A DNA stretch of 64,000 bases from Methanofollis formosanus (GTDB taxonomy: Archaea > Halobacteriota > Methanomicrobia > Methanomicrobiales > Methanofollaceae). Position numbers and translations under genes: made by a program. Every line of letters starts with the position of its first letter. Within the stretch, counting starts at the first letter, position 1. Of the stretch, positions 18,601-24,837 are shown one piece after another. The notes under the pieces were generated by a model that made no database searches, was not told the DNA's origin, and worked only from the letters and a program-made list of their open reading frames with translations. Location: positions 2,672,789-2,736,788 of the forward strand of contig NZ_CP037968.1 in the NCBI RefSeq assembly GCF_019633745.1, read 5' to 3'.

Positions 18601-18968
18601 CGACGACGGTCCCGCTCACCTTCTCGACCGCCCTCCCGGTCCAACCGGCCGCGCGCGATCTCTCCCCGGGATGGAACGCCGTCGGGGTCGCCGCGGCGCC
18701 GCCCGAGCGGGCGGTCGCGGCCGCCGGGGGCGGTGGCGGTGGCGGCGGGTCGTACGTCGTCGGCCCGGCGTCGGCGCGGGACGCCCTCCTCTCGGTGAAC
18801 GGGAAGTGGACGACTCTCATCGGGTTCGATGCCGGGCGGCAGACCTTTGAGACGGCGATCGTCAGCGGCGGGAGCGGGGCGTATGCCGACAGCAGGCTGG
18901 TGTACCCGCAGCAGGGCTACTGGCTGTATATGACCGAACCCGGCACGCTCTGCGGCCTGGCGGTGTGA
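15669..18968 (+). CDS. DUF3821 S-layer-type surface protein (1099 aa)
   Basis: After a signal peptide (MLFILGLCLLAGPGTAREI) the mature protein begins with IAAGDSVFAYEDSRTLDFS, the start of the DUF3821 domain known from Methanomicrobiales surface proteins. Several beta-sandwich repeats follow, with recurring LEPGTYTVRAVW-type strands. Near the C-terminus two repeats with LAPGWNFVSVP and LSPGWNAVGVA occur, separated by a run of eight Gly. I see no C-terminal transmembrane anchor, so the protein may attach through partners. Its stop overlaps the start of the next surface gene by 4 bp (GTGA), which points to a two-gene operon coding a surface complex. Confidence 0.8.
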   Translation: MAFERTAYLMLFILGLCLLAGPGTAREIAAGDSVFAYEDSRTLDFSALNQTVFEATGEELTRLTRYVDDDPEKGEMNVFELVKQDGVLTTRVDLASYPYDADDFGTYFAETPTYTTECKVYLREPRLTLDIVLADYHAASVVGKTVTPSTRIAFKILSGKVGSSYRDGDRCAQARIELRTPSGALVHRIGDVNLAGQDLTATTVFVGQDVDLRDLEPGTYTVRAVWDSPESFDDYARGSDEVQFAISDTYLSIETNMDSLVRRHVFTATIYGDAKKTYYLYIKDAGIPAERYPTLKPGQTGVTPLDGTPFAGGADAGADALANDERAQDPDGATVNGTAALVATSTSCSRSFEIATSWFTEARAYTIKVVDPADATLVDEVTVRVDEGEVTVVAGGTGTFAFGEIVWLSGTNTDSDEVSLFMTGPGLHPDGVLLTDPTRPVSAGLFSRCSVGVDGTWKHLWDTSALAGTCDPGTYTVYAVGVAANEHGCVNATNLEGVTYGTTSLAFSPPSVSASVSRTVIRQGDALSIDARTTGNPPGVQVWIFGEHCLVMETVREQSYAGWRYTLSPEETVNLSGDHYVIVQHPMEDGVFDVRPLHPENAFDTRFVDASGTVTDLGALSPGDAARAVADAIASCDDAAARLSFEVEAFRDLAFDRPSTRDRIVDGTLRLGGHSTLPTGTLLTWTVTPYNTTTVLASGTAAVRAVPPDGFVWDFEVDLSALEEGNYTTTVYAPDRTLHDTLTFTLYGGPARVYPAAGHYGVGYAFVHPALAEPPGSREFVTLMTLVPKDRDGSAFPAEHDLQIESSGGGWPTVRYSILVDGHAATARDGGRTVTINGWDLAYPAQKDVQVDLGARCYLQDPSPSLPAGGVATFLTIVELDQDGTPVPGSAFMLNRTLGPAGVPPGSLDVIALAPGWNFVSVPTALAAGNDTAAVFAAVDTASHSVFRYDTANGAWVALKAADRIAPLEGFWIFANRSTTVPLTFSTALPVQPAARDLSPGWNAVGVAAAPPERAVAAAGGGGGGGGSYVVGPASARDALLSVNGKWTTLIGFDAGRQTFETAIVSGGSGAYADSRLVYPQQGYWLYMTEPGTLCGLAV

Positions 18969-20056
18969 TCGCGATGGGACGGACTTTCCGGGGCCTTGCC
19001 CCGCTCCTGCTCCTCGCCCTGGTCGGCGCTGTGCTGGCCGTGCCCCTCCTCCCGATGGAGGTCTCGGGCACGGTCACGCTCGACGGCAAACCGGCGCCCG
19101 CTGGGACGGTCATCGCCGCCGCGATCGGCGAGCGTACCTGCGGGTCGTTCACCCTGGCCGAGGCCGGAACCTTTGGCGGGGCCGGCCTCTTCGACACCCG
19201 GCTGGTCGTCGCCGGCGAGGAGGGGGATGCCGATAAAACAATCGTCTTCTCTGTCGACGGCAAGAAGGCGGAGGAGACGGCGGTCTATACGCCGGGCGCC
19301 GCCCTCGCCCTGGACCTGACGGTGAAGAGCGGCAGTTCCTCGCGGCCGTCCGGCGGCGGTGGCGGCGGCCATACGCCCGCACCTCCGGTCCAGCCGTCCG
19401 CCCCGGTGATGGAGTACACCGGGCACGCCTTCCTCGACCTCGAGACCGACGGGGCGGCGAGGTTCAGGACCGTGGTCTCGACCGCGGAGAAGAACGCCAG
19501 CCTCGTCGTCGACGAGGGGGTCAGGGCGCTGGACCGTTTCGGCCGGCCCCTCGAGAGGGTGACGGTGCGGGGCGTCGCGCCCGACGACCTCCCGGCCGCC
19601 GCCGACGGGGCCGCCCTCTTCGGCCGTGGCCTGCGGTGCGAACCGGCGGGGGCGACCTTCGACCCGGCGGTCGAGGTGAGGATCACGCTCACCCCGGCGG
19701 AGTGGGAGCGTCTTGCTGCAGGCGAGGCGTTTGTGGTCAGGTGGTACGACGGGCAGGCCGGCGGGTGGGTGGCGCTCGAGACGACGGTCCACGCCTCGAC
19801 CCGCACGCTCACGGCGAAGGTCTCACATTTCACCCTCTTCGCGGTCTTTGCGGAGGCGGCGCCGACGCCGACCGTGACCGCGGCGGCCCTGGACGCGGCC
19901 GTCACCGGGGCCGAGACCCTGCCGCCGGCGCCGGGCGCTGCGGTGCCGGCCCCTGAGAAGGAGGAGCCGCCGGGGTGGCTGCCTGGCGCCGACGCCTTCG
20001 CGCTCGTGACGGCGGTGTGTATCATCTTCGTCGCTCTGAGAAGGCTCCTAAAATAA
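18965..20056 (+). CDS. Membrane-anchored surface protein, operon partner of the DUF3821 protein
   Basis: A 363-residue protein with an N-terminal signal (LAPLLLLALVGAVLAVPLL) and a C-terminal membrane helix (ADAFALVTAVCIIFVALRRLLK), so it is anchored at the cell surface. The first part is a small beta domain (VSGTVTLDGKPAPAGTVI), then a Gly/Pro linker, then a domain with VEVRITLTPAEWERL and LTAKVSHFTLFAVFA, which resembles the ZU5-like/PGF-type modules of archaeal surface proteins. The GTG start in the GTGA overlap is preferred; the ATG at 18974 is an alternative. It could anchor the DUF3821 protein, which lacks its own C-terminal helix. Confidence 0.75.
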   Translation: MIAMGRTFRGLAPLLLLALVGAVLAVPLLPMEVSGTVTLDGKPAPAGTVIAAAIGERTCGSFTLAEAGTFGGAGLFDTRLVVAGEEGDADKTIVFSVDGKKAEETAVYTPGAALALDLTVKSGSSSRPSGGGGGGHTPAPPVQPSAPVMEYTGHAFLDLETDGAARFRTVVSTAEKNASLVVDEGVRALDRFGRPLERVTVRGVAPDDLPAAADGAALFGRGLRCEPAGATFDPAVEVRITLTPAEWERLAAGEAFVVRWYDGQAGGWVALETTVHASTRTLTAKVSHFTLFAVFAEAAPTPTVTAAALDAAVTGAETLPPAPGAAVPAPEKEEPPGWLPGADAFALVTAVCIIFVALRRLLK

Positions 20057-20059
20057 TTC

Positions 20060-20077
20060 TTTTTTTTTTTTTTTTTT
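20060..20077 (+). terminator. Poly-T terminator after the surface-protein operon
   Basis: A run of 18 T residues starts four bases after the stop codon. Archaeal RNA polymerase ends transcription at such U tracts even without a hairpin. Confidence 0.75.
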
Positions 20078-20205
20078 GCGACGGGGATGGGCGGGGCCCT
20101 GACGGTTCTTCACCGACGCTTTGCGCTCGCTCTCCCTGATCGCGCCCCTCCGACTTGCGCAATGATGGAGATCCTTATCGTCGCAGGGGTCGATGATGGA
20201 TCGTT

Positions 20206-20451
20206 ATGACAGTGTTTTCGGTTTCGATGGACGACAGTCTGGTGGCGAGGGTCGACGACGCGGTGGCGCGGGAGGGCGCTGCCTCCCGCTCGGCGTGGCT
20301 GGAGATGGTCGCGGCAGAGCGGTTGGCCGACGAGCGGGCGCAGGCGGAGGAGTGGACGATCAGGTGCCGGGAACTCGAGCGGGAGGTTTCGCGGCTTGCG
20401 GCGGAGCAGGGGAAGTTGGTGGAGGAGGTTGGGCGCCTCAGGGGTGCGTGA
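20206..20451 (+). CDS. Ribbon-helix-helix protein with coiled-coil tail, copy 1
   Basis: An 81-residue protein. MTVFSVSMDDSLVARVDDAV is the strand and first helix of an Arc/CopG-type DNA-binding domain, SRSAWLEMV the second helix, and the rest (ERLADERAQAEEWTIRCREL and onward) a heptad-rich coiled coil. It is probably a dimeric repressor, possibly an antitoxin. Two other copies lie at 21762 (damaged) and 24302. About 50 bp before the ATG is nearly identical in all three and contains TTATCGTCGCAGGGGTCGAT, a candidate operator. The truncated DUF1016 nuclease gene follows about 200 bp downstream. Confidence 0.75.
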   Translation: MTVFSVSMDDSLVARVDDAVAREGAASRSAWLEMVAAERLADERAQAEEWTIRCRELEREVSRLAAEQGKLVEEVGRLRGA

Positions 20452-20655
20452 TCTCATTTTCTCTTTTTTCTGGAGAGGGGGTCTCGTGATCCCGCCCGGC
20501 CTGCCTCCCGATGTGTCCCGACCCATGTCTGGAAAAACGTATCAGGCCACCCTCACAAAAGAACGAAATGAGTCGGTCTTCCTACGGATCTTCGTTGAAG
20601 GGTGCGATGTCTGCCGGGTCGGAGGGCTGGAGAAATGTGTGGTGGACCAGGTATG

Positions 20656-21342
20656 AGTCAGAATGAGGTACTCCCTGAAGATTACCCTGTGTTTCTCGCA
20701 GGTCTGAAGGTGCGGATCCGTGAAGCTCAGACCCGTGCGGTTCTGTCGGCGAACCGGGAACTGATCCTGCTCTACTGGCAGATCGGGAAAGAGATCGTGC
20801 AGAGGCAGGAGCGGGAGGGCTGGGGGGCGAAGGTGATCGACCGGCTCTCTGCCGATCTCAAGAGAGAGTTTCCCGATATGAAAGGATTTTCTCCCCGGAA
20901 CCTGAAATATATGCGTTCTTTTGCACGAGCGTATCCGGACGAGGTATTTGTGCAGGAGGTGCTTGCACACATTACGTGGTATCATACGGTCACGCTGCTC
21001 GACAAGGTGAAGGATCCGGTACAGCGTGAATGGTATATCAGGAGGACGATTGCGAACGGGTGGTCGCGGAACGTGCTCGTCCACCAGATCGAGCGCGGGC
21101 TTATTGAACGGGAAGGAAGGGCGGTGACGAATTTTTCGGAGACTCTCCCGGCGGAGCAGTCCGACCTCGCCCTCCAGACCATGAAAGATCCCTATATTTT
21201 TGATTTCCGATGTGTTGAACGAGGAGCAAAAGCGCCAGTTCATCAAGTCTCTCCTGAAGGAGATGCGCAAGGAGGGAACGATCATGACTGTCGGGAAGAC
21301 AAAGGCTGCAAAGTGGGTGCTCACCTCCACCTCTCAAGATGA
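20656..21342 (+). pseudogene. DUF1016 (YhcG) nuclease, truncated and fused to an unrelated tail
   Basis: The N-terminal domain of the DUF1016/YhcG family is complete: LILLYWQIGKEIVQRQ, LSADLKREFPDMKGFSPRNL, ITWYHTVTLLDKV and WSRNVLVHQIE. At DPYIFDF, where the PD-(D/E)XK nuclease domain should begin, the frame turns into an unrelated basic and Cys-containing tail and stops. In another frame, downstream DNA encodes the end of a different protein. So the nuclease domain has been removed by a deletion. The protein, if made, could not cut DNA. Full-length family members are about 340-380 residues; this one has 228. Confidence 0.75.
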
Positions 21343-21349
21343 GGTATGA
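21203..21349 (+). pseudogene. C-terminal fragment of a RecG-like/AlbA_2-type protein
   Basis: Read in the frame that ends at 21349, the DNA after the DUF1016 break point encodes LNEEQKRQFIKSLLKEMRKE followed by a GTI..VGKTKAAKWVL pattern and a stop. This is the typical C-terminus of AlbA_2/RecG-like ATP-binding proteins. No start or N-terminal part is present, so this is a gene relic joined to the DUF1016 gene by a deletion. Confidence 0.55.
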
Positions 21350-21360
21350 TTGGGGATCGG

Positions 21361-21560
21361 ATTGGGGAAGATTGGGGGAATGATATCAAATATTTTGCCT
21401 TGAATTGCATAAAAAACGGTTTTGAATTGATATCTTATATTGAGAATTGGGGGGGATTGGGGAAGACTCGGGAAATGGTCTCAAATGTTTTGTCTTGAAT
21501 TGCACAAAAAACGATTATGAATTGATTTTATTATTGGGATTGGGGAATACTTGGAGATCC
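21361..21560 (+). repeat. Tandem repeat of about 95 bp
   Basis: Two imperfect units start with ATTGGGGAAGA at 21361 and 21456 and share TATTTTGCCTTGAATTGCA-like and AAAAAACG blocks. A third, short start (ATTGGGGAATAC) is at 21539. The region is noncoding and AT-rich. It lies just behind the chimeric gene remnant. Confidence 0.65.
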
Positions 21561-21761
21561 GGATCCCATGACGCAGGAGGATGCGGTTCCTCACGAGGAC
21601 GACTGAAATCGTTCTCCCTGACGGTGGTGCCGTCCTCGTCCCGGCACCCCGGGGCGTGCCGTCTCCTTCGTCCTTAGGGGCGCCGCAATCGCGACGCAGG
21701 GGCTCCCGGTTCCCCGAATGATGGAGACCGTTATCGTCGCAGGGGTCGATGATGGATCGTT

Positions 21762-21925
21762 ATGACAGCGTTTCAGTCTCGATGGACGACAATCTGGTGG
21801 CGAGGGTCGACGACGCGGTGGCGCGGGAGGGCGCTGCCTCCCGCTCGGCGTGGCTGGGGAGGGTCGCGGCGGAGCAGGGGAAGTTGGTGGAGGAGGTGGC
21901 TCACCTCAGGGATGCGGCGATCTGA
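21762..21925 (+). pseudogene. Ribbon-helix-helix gene, copy 2, damaged
   Basis: The DNA matches copy 1 from about 45 bp before the start through the gene. One T is missing near the ATG, which throws the first codons out of frame. An internal deletion removes most of the coiled coil, so SRSAWLGRVAAEQGKLVEEV joins directly. A 47-residue frame from the internal ATG at 21782 remains open but lacks the first beta strand, so DNA binding is unlikely. Confidence 0.7.
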
Positions 21926-22149
21926 TTCTCTCTTTTTTCCGGAGATGTGTCGGGCGGAGTGGTGCGGGCGTGGAATATGGGAAAGGGGTCTCGTGATCGC
22001 GCCCGGCCCGTGCCCCGGGCCCCTGGAAAAACATATCTGGTCCCTTACAAAAGAAAGACATGAACCGGTCTCCCTGCGATCCTTCGCCGAAAGATGAAAC
22101 GTCTGACAGATCGGAGGGCCGGCGGGGCAAACGCTCTGCCATTTCATGC

Positions 22150-22215
22150 GTGGGTGTGCACGTGGTATCGCCGGCAGGTCGAGAATCGTGCTCGTCCACC
22201 GGATTGAAAGCAGAT
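22150..22215 (+). pseudogene. Short relic of a DUF1016 gene
   Basis: The DNA contains ACGTGGTATCG and CGTGCTCGTCCACCGGATTG, matching ACGTGGTATCATAC and CGTGCTCGTCCACCAGATCG in the DUF1016 gene at 20970-21095, but out of frame and with most of the gene missing. Sequence at 21945-22130 also matches the spacer at 20465-20625 between copy 1 and its nuclease. The unit ribbon-helix-helix gene, spacer and DUF1016 was therefore duplicated and then decayed. Confidence 0.5.
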
Positions 22216-22312
22216 ACTCCTGTTCGGACGGTAAAAAACACTCCATCTTCAGTCTTCTCCTGACAGGGCGGTGCGGCGTGGAGTCTGATCATTCTTTGAG
22301 GGCTGGCACATC

Positions 22313-23773
22313 ATGAAAGATAAAGGAAAATTATGCGATCTGATCGACGAATTCTGTCAGTACCCCCGGGAAAGAGAATGGTTTGAGTTCAAACTGAACA
22401 ACCACGAACCCCACCTCATTGGAGAATATATCTCCGCGTTGAGCAATGCGGCCCTTCTGCATCAGGTCGACTATGGATATCTGATTTTTGGAATCGATGA
22501 CGACACTCACGAGGTTCTCGGCACGACATATTCTCCTCATACAGAGAAAGGGCGGGGGAATGAAGATCTTGAGCCGTGGTTGAAACGTTTACTTGATCCT
22601 CATGTCGATTTTTCGTTTTATGAGATATCATGCAGAGGAAAACCTGTTGTCGTCCTTCGGATCGATGCCGCATACGAACGTCCGGTCAGATTCGATGGGG
22701 TCGAGTATATCCGGGTGGGGTCATATAAAAAGAAACTCTCCGACCACCCGGAGGTGGAACGCAAATTATGGGCTCAAACGCATCCGATCAAATTTGAAGA
22801 AGGGTATGCCTCTTCGGGATTGATCGGCGATCACGTGCTTGACCGTCTTGATTACCCATCGTTTTTCCATCTTCTCGAAATGCCGCTGCCTGAAAACAAG
22901 TCGGGGATTCTGGAACGGTTTGAGGACGAGGGAATGATCCGGAAGGACGGGCCCGCCTTCAGGATCACGAACCTCGGTGCACTTCTTTTTGCGCGTGACC
23001 TCAACGATTTTCCGTCCCTTCGCAAAAAATCGCTGCGAATTATCATTTATGATGGGAAAGGTCGGGTACACGCGAAAAAAGAGCACACCCCGCGAGAAGG
23101 ATACGCTGTCTCCTTTGAATCCGTGATCGACTGGATCTGCGATCAGTTACCTTCGAATGAAATTATTGAAGGTGCGTTGAGGGTCGAGGAGAAGATGTAT
23201 CCGAAGGTCGCAATCCGCGAGTTCATCGCAAATGCCCTCATACACCAGGATTTTTCGATCTCAGGGGCGGGCCCGATGGTTGAGATCTTCGAGGACAGGA
23301 TGGAGATCTCAAACCCGGGAAAACCTCTGATCGATCCGAAGCGGTTCATCGATCATCCTCCCCGCTCACGCAACGAAGTCCTTGCGTCCGTGATGCGCAG
23401 GATGAACATCTGCGAGGAGCGGGGAAGCGGGATTGACCGCGCCATCGGGTGCATTGAAGCGTATCAGTTGCCTGCACCGGATTTTCAGGAAGATGAAGAT
23501 TTTATGAGGGTCACGTTCTTTGCGCATCAGAGTTACAGCGAGATGGGACGGGAGGACAGGGTGAGAGCGTGCTATCAGCATGCCTGTCTCCGGTATGTCT
23601 GCAGGGATTTCATGACGAATGCAACGCTGAGAAAGCGACTGGGTATCGATGATCAGAACTACCCGATGGCTTCGCGTATTATCAGCGATACGATTGAGGC
23701 GGGTCTCGTGCGGTTGCATGACCCTGAGACACGGTCCAACAGGAACAGAAAATATGTTCCGTACTGGGCATGA
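22313..23773 (+). CDS. AlbA_2/RecG-like ATP-binding protein (Schlafen-type domain)
   Basis: A 486-residue protein. The N-terminal part (EREWFEFKLNN, ALSNAALL, YLIFGIDDDTHEVLGT, VVVLRIDAAYERPVRF) matches the AlbA_2 domain related to Schlafen. The second half has a GHKL-type ATP-binding region with AIREFIANALIHQDF (Asn and His-x-Asp) and ICEERGSGIDRAI (glycine loop). The C-terminus is a winged helix-like region. Such COG2865 proteins are called transcriptional regulators or RecG-like, and are frequent in defence islands. Frame and length are normal, so the gene seems intact, in contrast to its rearranged upstream neighbours. Confidence 0.8.
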   Translation: MKDKGKLCDLIDEFCQYPREREWFEFKLNNHEPHLIGEYISALSNAALLHQVDYGYLIFGIDDDTHEVLGTTYSPHTEKGRGNEDLEPWLKRLLDPHVDFSFYEISCRGKPVVVLRIDAAYERPVRFDGVEYIRVGSYKKKLSDHPEVERKLWAQTHPIKFEEGYASSGLIGDHVLDRLDYPSFFHLLEMPLPENKSGILERFEDEGMIRKDGPAFRITNLGALLFARDLNDFPSLRKKSLRIIIYDGKGRVHAKKEHTPREGYAVSFESVIDWICDQLPSNEIIEGALRVEEKMYPKVAIREFIANALIHQDFSISGAGPMVEIFEDRMEISNPGKPLIDPKRFIDHPPRSRNEVLASVMRRMNICEERGSGIDRAIGCIEAYQLPAPDFQEDEDFMRVTFFAHQSYSEMGREDRVRACYQHACLRYVCRDFMTNATLRKRLGIDDQNYPMASRIISDTIEAGLVRLHDPETRSNRNRKYVPYWA

Positions 23774-24298
23774 GGGGTGAAGCGTCCCTGGTACGCGGGT
23801 CGTCTGGTGCTGGCCTGAGAATATCAACCTTTGCCGTTATTTACAGGGCATAACCACGTGCACTCTTTTCTAAGATTTCCCCGGCATGGGGCCGGTGAAA
23901 CCCCGGAAGATATGTACACCATCGTAAACAGAGGCGAAAACCCTGCACCTGAAAAACTCGTAATTGAACCGGGTCCGGGATTATCAGGGTAGATTTCAGT
24001 TGAATCGGCATGTAACCGGCATGTAACTGGCCGTGAATGCCTGGAGATATGCCGGGTGAATCTCATTTGAATCATCATGGTAAACGGATCTGTTCAACGA
24101 GCATGTACCTGCTTACAGAATCCTCATGTCCCATCAAAAATGGCTCCCGGGATTATGTGACCGCCGGGTGCGCCTGCAACTCCTTGATGGGGCCTTATGG
24201 TTCTTCACCGACGGTTCACGCTCGCTCTCCTCGATCGCGCCTCTTCAACATGCCCGAATGACGGAGATTCTTATCGTCGCAGGGGTCGATGACGGATC
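23774..24298. other. Noncoding region before RHH copy 3
   Basis: I find no supported gene in these 525 bp. The first half contains an 11-bp perfect tandem repeat CGGCATGTAAC (24006-24027). The last 100 bp, from GGTTCTTCACCGAC at about 24199, is similar to 20103-20205 upstream of RHH copy 1, so the duplicated unit begins well before the gene. Confidence 0.5.
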
Positions 24299-24301
24299 GT
24301 G

Positions 24302-24550
24302 ATGACAGTGTTTTCGGTTTCGATGGACGACAGTCTGGTGGCGAAGGTCGACGAAGCGGTGGCGCGGGATGGCGTCGCGTCTCGCTCGGCGTGGCTGGAG
24401 ATGGTCGCGGAGGAGCGGTTGGCCGGCGAGCGGGTGCAGGCGGAGGAGTGGAAGATCCGGTGTGGGGAACTCGAGCGGGAGGTTTCGAGGATGGCGGCGG
24501 AGCAGGGGAAGCTGGTGGAGGAGGTTGGGCGGTTGAAGAGGGGGGTGTGA
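24302..24550 (+). CDS. Ribbon-helix-helix protein with coiled-coil tail, copy 3
   Basis: An intact paralogue of the 81-residue copy at 20206: same VSMDDSLVAKVDEAVARDG strand and helix, SRSAWLEMV helix and heptad coiled coil ending in EEVGRLKRG. Coding differences are mostly conservative (E for D, K for R), which points to purifying selection. The ATG corresponds to that of copy 1; a GTG one codon earlier is possible. The conserved upstream block is present. No DUF1016 gene follows; instead the cas3 gene begins after a T-rich stretch, so this copy may act alone. Confidence 0.75.
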   Translation: MTVFSVSMDDSLVAKVDEAVARDGVASRSAWLEMVAEERLAGERVQAEEWKIRCGELEREVSRMAAEQGKLVEEVGRLKRGV

Positions 24551-24837
24551 AGGGATCGATTTTTTTTAAATGTCAGATTCGTTTTTCATCAACTTTTTTT
24601 AGTATCTCTATCCGGCGATCGTGTCCTGACTGCAAGATGCAGTGCTCGAAGAGGATGAACGCTCTCATACATCTTTGAAGGGAGCGATAATTGCTCTTAA
24701 GCCATTACTTTCGCCCTGCACCCTAAACATTTATTTCATAAAACGCAGACGAATAATTCGGGCGCCATCACGGCACAAAAATAAATTGTTCTGTATCCCG
24801 TCTGATGCCTGCCCTCTTCCCCACGAGATGATACCCA

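Noticed and set aside
24006-24027. 11-bp tandem repeat CGGCATGTAAC twice
   Set aside because: Only two units in a noncoding region; too short to claim a function.
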